Of a stretch of 64,000 bases of DNA, positions 1-11,127 are shown piece by piece. Numbering within the stretch: position 1 is the stretch's first letter; each line of letters begins with the position of its first letter. This stretch comes from Puccinia triticina (lineage: Eukaryota > Basidiomycota > Pucciniomycetes > Pucciniales > Pucciniaceae): the NCBI RefSeq assembly GCF_026914185.1, contig NC_070563.1, forward strand, positions 2,604,001 through 2,668,000, written 5' to 3'. The position numbers and the translations under genes are program-made. The notes below the pieces were generated by a model, which worked only from the letters and a program-made list of their open reading frames with translations, had not been told where the DNA came from and made no database searches.

Positions 1-790
1 TGCGCCGCTGATTTTCAGCTTTATTCCAGTCATGGCTCAGCTTAGACTCAGATTAGGACTATCATTGGCCCAGCCAATGCTCAGCTTTGGACCAGTATTG
101 GCTCAGCTGATTTTCAGCTTTGAATAAATATTGGCCCAGCTAATTCTCAGATTCTGAGTCTGACCACTGCTGTAACAGCTTATGCTCATCTGTGGACCAG
201 CCTTGGCTCAGCTGATGCTCAGCTGTGGACCAACCTTGGCTAAGACAATGCTCAGCTGTGGACCAGCCTTGGCTCAGCTGATGCTCAGCTGTGGACCAGC
301 CTTGGCTCAGCTGATGCTCAGCTGTGGACCAGCCTTGGCTCAGCTGATGCTCAGCTGTGGACCAGCCTTGGCTCAGCTGATTCTCAGCTGTGGAACAGCT
401 TTGGCTCAGGTGATATTAATCTTTTGAATAGTCTCAAAACATCTGATACTCAGCTTTGGAACAGCCTTGGCTCAGCCAATGCTCAGCTTTGTACCAGCAT
501 TGACTCAGCTGATGCTCAGCTTTTGAAAATTTTTGGCCCAGCTGGTTTTAATCTTTGGAACATTATTGTCCCAGCTGATCCTAAGCTCTTCACAAGCCTT
601 TTCCAAGATGATGCTCAGCTTTGGACCATTGTTGGCTAAGCTGATGCTCAGATTTGGAATATTCTTGGTCCATCTGACACTTGGATTTGTATCAAGCTTG
701 GAATATCCAATGCTCAGCTGTGGCCCAGGCTCAGCCAATGCTCAGCTTTGGCCCAGGCTCAGTCAATGCCTACTGCTCAGCTTATGATGA
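1..790. repeat. 33-bp minisatellite array, degenerate
   Basis: Tandem copies of a 33-bp unit built around GCTCAGCTGTGGACCAGC. The core at about 182-400 is nearly perfect (six copies) and the flanks to about 1 and 790 are diverged. Because 33 is a multiple of three, the array reads as an 11-residue repeat in one frame. The open frames here follow from repeat periodicity and show no other sign of coding. Confidence 0.9.
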
Positions 791-938
791 GCATCAGCTG
801 TTCCTGGGAAAAAATTAGGATCAGCTGACTGTGCCACATTGAGTGCTCTGGTGCAGTCCTGCAAGCTCTCCAAGTGCTGGTGGAGCAGACTTGGAGCAGC
901 GCTGGAGTAGCTCTGGAGCAGAAACCAAAGCTGCATCA

Positions 939-1427
939 TGTCACTTGCCATCAAGTGACTATTTTTTTTTCCTGGTGCCTTGACATATTATGACATCATT
1001 TGTATCTACTCCCACCAGCTAAAATCCCTCACACTGTTGTCTAGATTAGTTGAAACCCTAACCCACAAGCCCCTCTGGGGCTCCACTTTTGTCTATATAA
1101 TGAGCTCTCTCCTCCCCAGTTGTCAGCTCCTCAGCTCAGTACTCACCAGTTATTTACATACCACCCTTCACACTTACCATCACCACCACACATCACTACA
1201 TCCTGTATATTTGCAAATAACCACTGAACTCACTCTCAAAAATCTCACATACCTGTCATCAAACAACTTCATCTGGAATTAGACCAGACCTATCACTTGA
1301 TTAAAACCTGCCAAGCATAGCTTGGTGGGTCTTGTTATCTGATAGTAAAGAAGGGCAGAGTTTTGCACCTCCATCATCCCCTTCTCCATTCAGCAAAAGG
1401 GTTTCACAACCGCTTTTGAGTCTTACA
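939..1427 (+). mobile_element. LTR-like fragment, plus orientation
   Basis: The segment ends in GAGTCTTACA at 1427. It contains a promoter-like TCTATATAATGAGC near 1093 and shares about 400 bp with an inverted copy at 3509-4185 and a short copy at 28366-28499. The TATA box and the CA-ending terminus suggest an LTR-retrotransposon LTR. The first 45 bp (GTCACTTGC...CAAGTGAC, T-run, CCTGG) instead match one end of the 110-bp MITE at 45594-45703, so the true left edge may be near 985. No target duplication was found. Confidence 0.6.
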
Positions 1428-3270
1428 ACGGCCGAGTAAAAAGAGATGCTGAGCTCATCACTACGTTCAATAGAAAGCGTAGGAAGCGCATCTCTATTGG
1501 ACCGCCTCAGCTAAAGGTTCAAGCTAGGGAAAAACCCGGCCAAGTAAGAGAAAACTTACTCCCTAAAATATCAAAGCGGGAAAAAGCTGCTAACGGCACA
1601 ACGGTGACGCGCAGACAACGGCTCTCAGGACTTCTTATTTCCAACTATGAAGTCAGCGGCGGCCACTCGCACTGCTTTCAGGTAAAACTCATTTACCTGC
1701 CTAACACTTGTAACTAGCTTTACAAGCCTAAGAACAAAATGTCTAAAAAATAAATGTATTTCAGTTCTCCGTAGATATCCAAACACCAGGTCTATATCAC
1801 CGGGGACCAACACCCTCAAATGAAACAACGCAACACAACTTTGTTTTAATTGCAAACCAAGTGCCACACAACAAACACAATGGAACCACATAAACAATTA
1901 ACCAAAAAGTATGCTCCACCGCATCAGGCAAGCCTTGAAATGCCATCCTTGATAATTTCCAAATTCACAACATTCACTGTCTCCTTAGTAGGGTTCCGCC
2001 AGGAAATTTAAAAGGTAAAAGAAATCATTGAATAATTAAAATTGCATGCAAGTGCTGAGAAAGCTCCCCTGGTAAAAACCCATGATTAATCAAAATATAT
2101 TGTATAGTTTCAATAGAAGAAACCATTGTTTCTGCCAAGCAGTTGACAATTCATTGCAGTGTGGTTGTACATATGTTTTTAAAGAGTTAAATTAATATAT
2201 ACGGTCAAGTTGCAGTTGGTATCAATATGATATCAGACCCTTTCCAACATGACTTCATAAACATTCAGCATAACTTCAGCAAAAATTCAACACAAAATTA
2301 CACATCACTTGGAGCCAAGTCCTTAAAGAGATCTTAAAGGGTTCCTAAAGAGAGGGGTGATGGCACTTGCACGCAAGTGCTGAGCAAACATCTGTGGTGC
2401 TGGCAGAGTTTTTCTTCCTCTTCATTGTCCTTCTTAGTGATGTTGGCCAGTTTTTGTTGGAGTTTTGTGGCTTTGGAAGCATCCATTTTATAGCTAGGAC
2501 CAAGGGTTGGGTGTGATGTTGGAGCGGGATATTCAAGGTTTCTAAGAGCGGATTTGGGATATTCAAGGGCTTGGAGGCAGAGCAATCTGGTTTCTGTTGT
2601 TCTTTTTGGTTTGTCCTCTTTGTCTCTGTTAATTGATCCTGCAATATGTTAAGGTCTGTTCTGTGGAGAGGAAGAGGAAGTCTGGGGTCTGGGGTTCTGG
2701 ATACTATATGGTTGATTGCAGGATGAGGAAGCAGTCCGGGATCTCTGGGCTCTGGAACTTTGAGAGTGCTGTCTGTGACATGTACGTGTAATCTATGTGC
2801 ATGGAAGCCTGCGCTGCAGAGCCCGCGCCACGGCTCATAACACTCAGTAACATGTCCCCCCCCCACTACCCTATCTGGGCAGGTTCCTGAACCTGTCACA
2901 GCTGAAATGAGGGGAGGTTGGCTGGAAAGGATGTTTTGACATTTAGGTGTGGCCCATCCTCACTGTTGACACAGGAACCTTTCTATGAGCAGGAACATGA
3001 ACCTGAACTGATTGGGAGTGGGGTTTGAGGCAGCTTTCACCTTGGAGAACCAACAGACAATGCTCCCAATGGACCCAAAAATTCTGGCAACACTTCCAAA
3101 GACTCAAGATTCTGTATTAGTTGCAACCCCCTGCAATAAGGTTGACTGGGGAAACCAATATAATATTGTTCTCCCAGACCAATCTGATATTGGTGGGGGC
3201 CATATAAGGGTTGATCCCTTCACTTAAATTTAAGACAGAGGAGAGGTGTCACATTATGGATCTTCTACAG
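1428..3270. other. Intergenic, no recognised gene
   Basis: This stretch lies between two inverted LTR-like copies. A minus-strand frame at 2345-2899 is open for 184 codons, but the overlapping minus frame at 2334-2585 reads equally well and neither shows a motif I recognise. It could be remnant internal sequence of an LTR element. Confidence 0.4.
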
Positions 3271-3463
3271 TAGGGGGTTTCAAACATGGTGCAGGTCCCA
3301 TTTCAGGAACCCCAATTCAGAAAAACAAAGTTCCTGCAACATGAATTTTTAAATGATTTCTGTATGTTGTTTCAGTGAAATTGGCTGGGTGTGTTGCAGG
3401 TGCCCTGATTTTGTGAATTGGGGGTTCCTGAAACAGGACCTGCACCATGTTTGTAACCCCCTA
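3271..3463. mobile_element. MITE with 29-bp terminal inverted repeats and TA ends
   Basis: The left end TAGGGGGTTTCAAACATGG (3271 on) is the inverse of the right end finishing CCATGTTTGTAACCCCCTA at 3463. The inverted repeats continue through GTGCAGGTCC with one mismatch. TA at both outer edges fits a Tc1/mariner-type TA target duplication. There is no coding content in 193 bp. Confidence 0.7.
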
Positions 3464-3508
3464 GTGTCAGGCTGTAGCAACAATGGGAGTTTACACTACC
3501 AGTAATGG

Positions 3509-4185
3509 TGTAAGACTCAAAAGTGGTTGTGAAATCCTTTTGCTGAACGGAGAAGGGGATGATGGAGGTGCAAAATCTGCCCTTCTATACTATCAGATAA
3601 CAAGACCCACCAAGCTAAGCTTGGCAAGTTTTAATCAAGTGATAGGTCTGTTCTAGTTCCAGATGAAGTTGTTCGATGACAGGTATGTGAGAGTTGAGAG
3701 GTTTATGATGATGAAAGTTGACTTGATGTTTCCGGTGGGGGTTGAACACAGGTCCTTGAGAGGGTGATATAAGAAGTTGAGAAGAGTGTCTGGACTGAGA
3801 AGGGTATATGTCTCAGTTGGGAGTTGAACCAGGAACCGGGTAACTCATGACAGGTGCGTGATATGCAACCAGGAGATATGAGAGTATGAGAACATGAGAG
3901 TGAGCTCAGTGGTTATTGCAGATAAGAGGGGTGATATGGTATGTTATAAATGTAAGGGTGATGTTTAAAGACTTACGGGTGGTATCTGTATAACTGGTGG
4001 GTACTGAACTGAGGGAAAAACAACTGGGGGGAGAGAGCTCCTTATATAGACAAATGTGAGGGATTTTAGCTACAAGGGGGACTCTGGATGAGGGATTTTA
4101 GCTGGTGGGCTGCGTACAAGTGGTGTCAGAAGATACTAAATACAGGCAAAAAGTGGGGTGAGAAATGAAAGATGATGTCATACTA
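3509..4185 (-). mobile_element. LTR-like fragment, minus orientation
   Basis: This is the inverted homologue of 939-1427. It begins TGTAAGACTC at 3509 and shares the AGATAACAAGACCCACC block, a degenerate middle and the TATATAGAC promoter motif near 4035. It is about 200 bp longer than the plus copy because of internal insertion or divergence. Confidence 0.6.
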
Positions 4186-5600
4186 ATGCAAGGAGTGCAT
4201 AAACGCAGCGGGGAAATGTCAAATACAGGGGTACCTCATGCAAGGGGTGCATGAGTGGTGTCAGACTAATGCAAGGAGTGCAGAAATGGGGTCAGAAGAC
4301 TGCATGCAGCTGCAAGGGGTGCATAAATGAGGCGGGGACATGTCAAATACAGAAGAAATGGGGTTGGTCCCCTGCATAAGCAATGGAGATAAGAGGGATA
4401 GAAAAGAGTATGTGTTTGGCTGGGCTGAGTATGCATATACTTGGGAAAGGTGACTTGAGGTGTGTGAAAGGTTGATGACTGGGGCTGGCCGTGTCCATGA
4501 GGGTCCAAGAGTGTCAACCTTAGAGACTTTATAAAAGTCCAAAAGGTTTCAAACAGAACATAAATGTATAATACAAAGATAAGAAATGATAGCGCCAGGA
4601 CCACGGGAGTAGTTAATGAAGAATGTGTTAAAATGAATAATATGTAAAACATGATAGATTGAGCGCAAGCGCTACAACTAAGCAAAGCGCTGAGCGCTCC
4701 AATAGAATAAAACAAAAAAAACAATACAAACAAGAAACACTGAGCTGCAATCCAAACAGAGTCTACTCAGGAGCAAAGATTAGGCAAGATGAGGACTTTG
4801 ATTACACATGACTCTGCTAGTAAAGAGATGACTTCCGGTGATCAAGAGAAAGAAGCCGCTCTCCAGAGCTAACCAGAACACCCAAAAATTCACTAAAAAA
4901 GAAATCGTCACTCAATCTCAACTTCCTGTTACATTTTTACTGGCTTGTAGTGAAGCACAACCTAGTAACAGTCTAACTTTAGCGTTGTCAAATCTCAGTA
5001 AGATTTCCTTAGAGAAGTTTCCGTTTAGGATTACTCCAACTGACCGATTAAAACACATCACTGAATAGTAACTTGCCGAAATCATAAACGTTTGAGGACC
5101 TACTAAATCATCCATGGATTACACGCTTAGCTGTAAGTCCCTGTTATTGACTACCTCATAGATAGATAATTGAAATCCATCTTGAACCCCTTTAATTTCC
5201 TTATACCACCTGTTTTCTAATCTTAATTAATATCGAATATCGAATCTCTGGGTTTGATAGTAATAACCCGTTGTGCTCTTTAGACAACTACAAACTATCA
5301 CAATCTGAAACATATCTTGATCGTTCCTTTGATACCTTTTATCAAAGAGGCCAGGTTTACCGGCTAATTCAGTCTTCATAAGACTAGCATTAAACCGCTA
5401 CAATAGCGTGGAAATAAATAAACGTGAATTATACGTTATACTTTCTTTCTATTCTTCTTCTATTCCCCTTGTATTCATTGTAACTGCCTTCTTAAGGTAA
5501 TTCATATCCAAAATTATCCTTAACTCTTGTCCAACTTGCTCTCTACGAGAGAGCGCCGGTTGACACCAAGAGGGTGTAACTTCCAATCCAGCGGGGTTCC
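4186..5600. other. Intergenic with short direct repeats
   Basis: From 4174 to 4330 a motif of the form TGCAAGGRGTGCAT recurs four to five times, and it recurs at 8338-8395. The remainder is AT-rich with no supported gene. The minus-strand frames at 4266-4733 overlap in two phases and have no family signature. Confidence 0.45.
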
Positions 5601-5616
5601 AGTGACGCTTCCAGTG

Positions 5617-5752
5617 GTGACTAGGGTAAAATTGGCCGTCAAATCCATTTCTGAGGTCCATTTGGTGGTATCTTGAGGCCTAGGGTGAGTAAATATATGT
5701 ATGATAAAAAACTTTTGATTTTTCACTTTTCCGGCTACCACAACGGTAGCGT
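5617..5752. repeat. Dispersed repeat, copy 1
   Basis: This is homologous in the same orientation to 8604-8757. Both carry a block around AATCCATTTCTG, then TTTGGTGGTA or its variant, a GAGTAA run, a run of A and T, and a terminal ACCACAACGG. It runs into a TAACG-rich tract (5745-6085) in which inverted TAACG and CGTTA motifs alternate. Confidence 0.6.
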
Positions 5753-6085
5753 AACAAAAACGTAACAGAATCTGTGTTGTTATTGTTACAATGACGGTGG
5801 CAAAGCTTCCGTTACTTTTTCTTTAATTTTTTTCCCTCTCCTCTGAGCCTTTTTATGTTATCCCTTCTGCGCAAAAAAGAGGAGCTTTCCCCCTTTTATG
5901 GAATTTTTACCTCTGATCACATGTTTAATGTGTTATCTCCGTTATTTTTCCCCGTATTTATGGTGAAAAAACCCACTGGCCCAAAGAGCAATGTTTCCAG
6001 ATAACGGTAACATATTATCTGGTAGCAGTGGGAAGTTATGTTACAAAAATCTCTCTGGATATTGTAACGTATGCAACTTCCCATT
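5745..6085. repeat. TAACG-rich inverted-motif element
   Basis: Dense GTAACG and CGTTAT motifs occur in both orientations. The last 70 bp form an inverted repeat (AGTGGGAAGTTATGTTAC against GTAACGTATGCAACTTCCCA). Related tracts occur at 28118-28365 and 51423-51765. Confidence 0.55.
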
Positions 6086-6104
6086 GTTTACTGTAGGCAG
6101 CGCA

Positions 6105-6330
6105 GTGAGGGGAATGAGAATCAGGAAAATAAGGTCAAAAAAATGGTGTCAGAGAGGCGCAGAAGGGAAGCACAAGGTTCAAAATATGAATTTTCTGGAA
6201 TGGGAGGATTGTAGACTTGGAAAGGGATCAGGGAATTGGCTCAAAAATTGGTGGAACTCAGGAAGAATCAGGATCAGGATCAATAATGCCCAGAAAGTGA
6301 TGATATCCTCCTTGGATCAGGATGCAATTG
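6105..6330 (+). repeat. Dispersed 220-bp repeat, copy 1
   Basis: This aligns with the reverse complement of about 29630-29835. Shared blocks include AAGGTTCAA, CTTGGAAAGG, TCAGGGAA, GGTGGAACTCAGGAA, ATCAATAATGC and CTTGGATCAGGAT. Both copies contain open frames, but these differ in phase and length, so a coding role is not supported. Confidence 0.55.
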
Positions 6331-6699
6331 CATGGGGGAAATTGTCCAAGGTCAGGCAGGACTTCAGCTACAGTCTGTAGGTTAGCAGTGTGCATCCAAT
6401 CCTTGTGTTTGGCACACGTCTACCACTATGATAACCAGAAGCACAAAAAAAAACCAATGCAACAACCGTGCGGCACTCCACAACCAAAACAAAACTCCCA
6501 ATGCAGAGACAATCTGCGGGTACCAGCAACACTGAAAGCACTGTGCTACACGCAGCAGAAGCATACCAAAAGTGCAGCATTTTAATTTTTTGGGCCCACT
6601 TTGCTAGTGCTTTAAATAGCAGGCGCCTGCTATACTTTTCCCTGATGGTTTTCAGAGAAAAAACACATAGACTTTTAGCAGCCTGCAGCGCGCTTTTTT

Positions 6700-6895
6700 G
6701 GTGGCCCATATTGGCGTTTTGCTACGCTTACTGCTGAAATAACGGAAAACCTGCTATGCTACAAGCTAAATAGCAGACAATTTTGCTGAAATAGGGGTTC
6801 ACGTAGCGGTGTTTTGCTACGCTTACTGCTGAAATAATGGGAAACCTGCTATGCTACATGCTAATTAGCAGAAAATTTTGCTGAGATAGTGGTTT
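6700..6895. repeat. Direct duplication of an 80-bp TAGCAG unit
   Basis: 6713-6795 and 6810-6890 are near copies. Each starts GTTTTGCTACGCTTACTGCT and contains AACCTGCTATGCTAC and TAGCAGA. Immediately upstream lies the palindrome TAGCAGGCGCCTGCTA at about 6617. Confidence 0.65.
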
Positions 6896-7232
6896 ATTCT
6901 TTGCTAAAAAGTGGTGAGATGAGTGTTTTTTTCTAGCAATATCCAATTATTGGCAATATTTTTTAGCTAAACATTGGCGAGGTATTTTTTCTATTCTTTC
7001 ATCAAAAGTCTCATGTATGTTCTACTACTAAATAATTAGCACAAGTGAAAGGGAGGAAAAAGGTATGGGAATGGAGAAGATAGTGGAACATTGAGATGCG
7101 GAGTCCTATAGAATGAGTCCCGGCAAAGGCGAGCTTTGGGGGCCCATAGCACTTGCGCCTCAAAGCCTCCAACCACCCACCAAACTTCGAGCAACTGTCG
7201 TGACCTTTCATAAGCTAGGAATTTATCACAAG

Positions 7233-7990
7233 ATGGCGACTCAATCAGGTTCGGCAAGCAATCATGCTCCTCAGCCCAGCCTTGTCCTCCCTACCAGCAA
7301 GCAGTCCAAGTACTCTACAGAAATATCTCAAATGGTACGTGCTCCATCTCCACCAGTATAGATCCATTCTGCTTCAAACAACAAATTTTGGTTTGAATTT
7401 TTGTCTGGATAGCTTTTTGTATTTGGAGAGGCGAAAAATCCAGACAAGCAAACTGTAAGATATATTGAAGATGCTGTTTGGTGTCAAGTCGCTGAATTGA
7501 TATGTGCAGAAGTTCAAGTCTCCATCCAGCTCATTTAATTCCTCCTGAAAAAGTCGACTAACTTTCATCTTGAAACCTTCGGTTGTCCAGCGTGGATTGG
7601 CTCAGAAACAAGGGCTGAGAATCCCGACCACAGAAGATTTGATATTTTGGATCCGACATGACTGAGTAAAAGTCAACCGACTGAGAACATATGTAGGATG
7701 GAAAGAGGTTCGTAAGAAAGCGAGAGAAGGCGGGGTTGATGTGAAAGACATCGAGTCATTTGAACCCAATCCAAATGGGACATCTACTAGAATGAAATCA
7801 GAAAAGTTGAAGCTCAGGATCCCGTAGGAATTAAGCTCAATATACAATGACATACTGGTAGGAAATGAAGAAAATGATGATGAAGAGGAAGATGAAGATG
7901 ATAAAGAAACCTATGAAGCCTCTGAAAAACATTCACAAGTTGAGCAGCTTCTTCCAGCTTCTTCAAAGCTTTGTTTGAGCTATCAAACTT
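7233..7990 (+). pseudogene. SPT3: Broken SPT3 gene (SAGA subunit, histone-fold)
   Basis: Exon-like blocks match Spt3, the TBP-interacting histone-fold subunit of SAGA. Block 1 (7233-7334) starts at an ATG and ends STEISQM before a GTACGT donor. Block 2 (about 7411-7492) encodes FVFGEAKNPDKQTVRYIEDA. Block 3 (about 7591 on) encodes TTEDLIFWIRHD and KVNRLRTYVGWKEV. Splice phases fit, with a GACTAAC branch motif before block 3. Two in-frame stops break it: TGA where the family has Arg (IRHD/KVNRLR, about 7662) and TAG where it has Trp (RIP/ELSS, about 7826). The acidic linker follows, and then the conserved C-terminal half is missing. It is a truncated, disabled copy; an intact SPT3 is expected elsewhere in the genome. 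Confidence 0.85.
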
Positions 7991-8119
7991 TCATATAATT
8001 TGAATGACATCTTTTCCCTTTTCATTACCCCACATATTTTCACTTATCAATTACAATACTAAAGAATGTTTATGGTAGAATACAAGTAGAAGATGAAAAA
8101 ACCTGAATAATAATATATT

Positions 8120-8290
8120 TGGCTTAAAATGCTTGGGTCGGCCCGGCCCCAAGGCAACCCAACCCAAACCCAACACACCTTTAGTCGGGTTTGGGTTTGG
8201 GCAGCATATTTTCATTTCTGCTCCGACCCAACCCAACCCAAGCTAAACATTGGGTTGGTTTTGGGCACTGTTTTCCGACCTGAACCTGAC
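8120..8290. repeat. CCCAACCCAAA-rich repeat
   Basis: CCCAACCCAAACCC runs on one strand are followed by inverted GGGTTTGGG runs, interrupted by GCAGCATATTTTCA. A longer relative lies at 24230-24560 with the same GGGCAG-TATTTTC spacer. The alternating orientations favour a mobile foldback repeat over a telomere-like array. Confidence 0.65.
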
Positions 8291-8603
8291 CCTTTTACAC
8301 CCTGAGTGCAAATACAGGAGTGGCTGTGTACAATTTATGCAAGGGGTGCGTCCATGAGTGACGCTGTGCTTAATTTATGCAAGGAGGTGCATAAATGAGG
8401 CAGGGAACAATGGGGTTGCGGGGCACAGCCCGCAGGGGCAGTGCTACATGATGTAATGTGGATGGCAAACAAATACAAACTGGAGCAGGGGGCATATGGA
8501 AGTGTATGTGTAATACACACATTGTGTATAGTGAGGGAAAAGGTGACTTGAGATGCGCAACAGGTTGTCAAAATGGGCTAAATACCAGTGTATTGGGGCT
8601 TCA

Positions 8604-8757
8604 TTTACGCCTATGGTGGTGGCTAGGGGTCAATTGGGCCGCAGATTCCATTTCTGGGGTCCGTTTGGATTTACTGTGAGGCCTTCTTTGAGTAATTATG
8701 TAAATGAGAGAAAAACTTTTAATTTTTCTCATTTTCATCTACCACAACGGGTGTGGA
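8604..8757. repeat. Dispersed repeat, copy 2
   Basis: This is the homologue of 5617-5752 in the same orientation, ending in ACCACAACGG. No coding content. Confidence 0.6.
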
Positions 8758-9031
8758 GGAGAAGCCTATGGCCAAACGCAGGGGGGGGGGATTGATTACT
8801 GTTTCAGAGAGACGGCTATTCAGTTCTCTCTGGAAGCATAAAAGTGAGAATAGAAAAAAGGGAGGAAAACAAAGAAGTGCTTACCTGGTTCAGAGAGACT
8901 GATATTCATTCCCCTGCTGAACCAGGAAATGAAGAGTGTCAAGGTCTGTGACATGTGGAATTCACTAATGACTACTTGCAAAAAACAAGGGAGGAGGGGT
9001 CTACAGCCCATCAATACATTACAACATTCCT

Positions 9032-9376
9032 GAGCAACTCCACCACGGGAGCTTTCCATGGTGCTAAAATTTTGCCATGTTTAGCTCCCAAGCCAATGCA
9101 GCCTGCTGTGGCATCCAACACACAGGAGGTATCCTGAGAATTAAACTTGGTTTTCATCAAGTCCAAAATGCCCCTACTTGATGTAGTGGCTGGGTGTTTG
9201 GGGTGGTGAGATGTCACAGGAGCTATTGGGGAGCTCAAGTGTTGTTATGTTTGGCACCACTTGAGCTCCCAAGTGAGCTCCCAAGGCTCCTAAAACCCAG
9301 GATAGCAACCCGGGTAGCCCTTGATTTTGTTGTTGTGGGAGCTAAATGTCAGATAGCACCCACAGTGGAGTTGCTC
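9032..9376. mobile_element. MITE with GAGCAACTCCA termini
   Basis: The left end GAGCAACTCCACCACGGGAG is inverted at the right end (TGGAGTTGCTC at 9366-9376). A subterminal TTTAGCTCCCA block on the left pairs with GGGAGCTAAA on the right. Length is 345 bp and no ORF is convincing. No clear target duplication is visible. Confidence 0.65.
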
Positions 9377-9892
9377 TTACACAAATAAAAAAGTGTTTCC
9401 CTCCTTGGGGGAGCAAAGAGACCTCAAAAGGAGGGACTTAAGCGCTATGTCTACCCCGCAGCCTGAGAGAATTTCAACTTTTGGTGGGCACTTAGTTATA
9501 ATCAACATAGCACATGGGTCTCTGGACCAAATTCCTTCTAGTTTTTGTTTCTGGGACCACCCAAGCTGTCCCCATCTATGTACTATTTCCATCTCCCCCC
9601 ATCCCTTTATTTGATCTGCAATACCCTTTGTGATATCATTAGTTATGGATCCTGTACAGTGCAAGATGTTTAATGAAGGATGAAGTAGACATGATGGTGG
9701 TCATAAAAAAAGTAATTTGAGTGCCACTCAAGGCTTCAAAAAAATTTAAAAATATGTAGGAAGATTCTCCATGGTCTTCTGCATCTTTTGTTCCCCCAAC
9801 ACCTAATCACCCAATGAGAATTGGTGCTGCTACAAAACATCAAAAAACAGCATTTTTGAAATTCTCTCCGGCCACGAGGTCGACATAGCGCA

Positions 9893-9954
9893 TAAGTCTC
9901 TCCTTCGGAGGGTCCCTGCGGGACGGCGTCCCCCCTCCACATAGAGAGGGACTT
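9893..9954. mobile_element. Short TAAGTCCCTC-type palindromic element
   Basis: This 60-70 bp element runs from TAAGTCTCTC to GAGGGACTTA with a GC-rich centre that itself pairs (GGGTCCC, GGGACGGCGTCCC). Related copies are at 26711-26767, 27669-27736, 57581-57640 and 58089-58159, with half copies near 55713-55806 and 55990-56013. Confidence 0.6.
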
Positions 9955-11127
9955 AGTTAAGTTAGGGTTTGCGGCTCTCTGCTGCAGAGAAGACTAAAAT
10001 CTCCTCTGCCACTAGAGGCTCAGTTGAGCGTGATCTCTTCTGAAAAATGGTCACATAGTGCCAGCCATCCAAGGTTCCGATTCGGAACCCGAAGATCCGG
10101 CAATACCCGGCTGGATACCGGGTCGAGTCGGGTCACGGGATGGGTCCAGAGATCGGGTATCTCTATATAGGGGAGGCGCACAGGAGAGGGATTGAATTGC
10201 TTCAATCTTCTGCTCTTTGAGCTCGACTGCAATGTGGCAGGGGAGCCACCCAGTGTGGATGGCATTTTACATTGCTTTTTGTGGAGACTGGGGCTTGGGG
10301 AACACGGATGATGCGGTAAACTGTGATGGTAGATAACGATGAATTATCTGACATTCTGCAGTCCACTATTCCCATGAACCAGAGAGGATCAAGTCCTGAC
10401 ATACGCTCTCCGATTAGAGAAACTGTTATGTATATCAGCTCGCGGAAACCCGGGGCACAACATCTTAGGTAGTCTTATAAGAGTATCGGCATCATGGTGG
10501 ACTGGGACCGTCTTGTTGGGAGCGAGGCTATTGCCCGAGCTAGGGAGAGTTTGTAACCTACCGCTACGGACCATTACTCAATGAGGCTATTTGAATTATT
10601 GCGATAAAGTAGGGCACACGAGGCCGAGCCCGAGCACCTATATCGGTCTCAGCCACCGGAGTGTTACCATAAAAAATTGATCAAAGCGGTTATGCGAGAT
10701 TTTGTTTTACCTTGTCCCGCCCTGTTGGGTATACAGCGCTGACAATTTTAGGCGTGCTCCAATAGTTGCCGCAGAGATGACCAGACAAGTGACTCTCTGG
10801 TTCAATTATTACGACATTGGGGTCTTCCTCCGCTCCATTCACTGCTTGCACCAAGTGTCCCGGCTTTTGCCTTTTATTATATTTTGGTAGATTTTCCCTT
10901 GGATTGTTCGAGCTTAATAGAAGGTCTCTCTCTGAACAGTTGTTTTCAATCATCTATCTTTCCCTCAACGGAATTCAGGATATCTTTTCTCTATCTTTGA
11001 TTGCGGATTGCACTCTTAACCGGCCTATTCGCCCAAATCTCCTTAGGGTAGTAAGGCACGTTCACCCGACTCATCTCCTTAGAAATAATCAAGTTCATCG
11101 AAATCCGTCTTTGTATTGCACGCTAAA
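9955..11127. other. Intergenic, upstream of the TANGO2 gene
   Basis: A promoter-like TCTATATAGGGG at about 10160 resembles the LTR promoters elsewhere in the window. A minus-strand frame at 10690-10953 (87 codons) has no recognised family. The TANGO2 core promoter should lie in the last few hundred bases, but no clear TATA box stands out. Confidence 0.4.

Noticed and set aside
182..427. Open frame encoding an 11-residue repeat
   Set aside because: It is entirely explained by the 33-bp minisatellite, with no promoter or exon context inside the window.
2334..2899. Possible gag gene on the minus strand between two LTR-like copies
   Set aside because: Two phases are open over the same stretch, neither has a zinc knuckle or capsid signature, and the flanking LTR copies are inverted and not direct.
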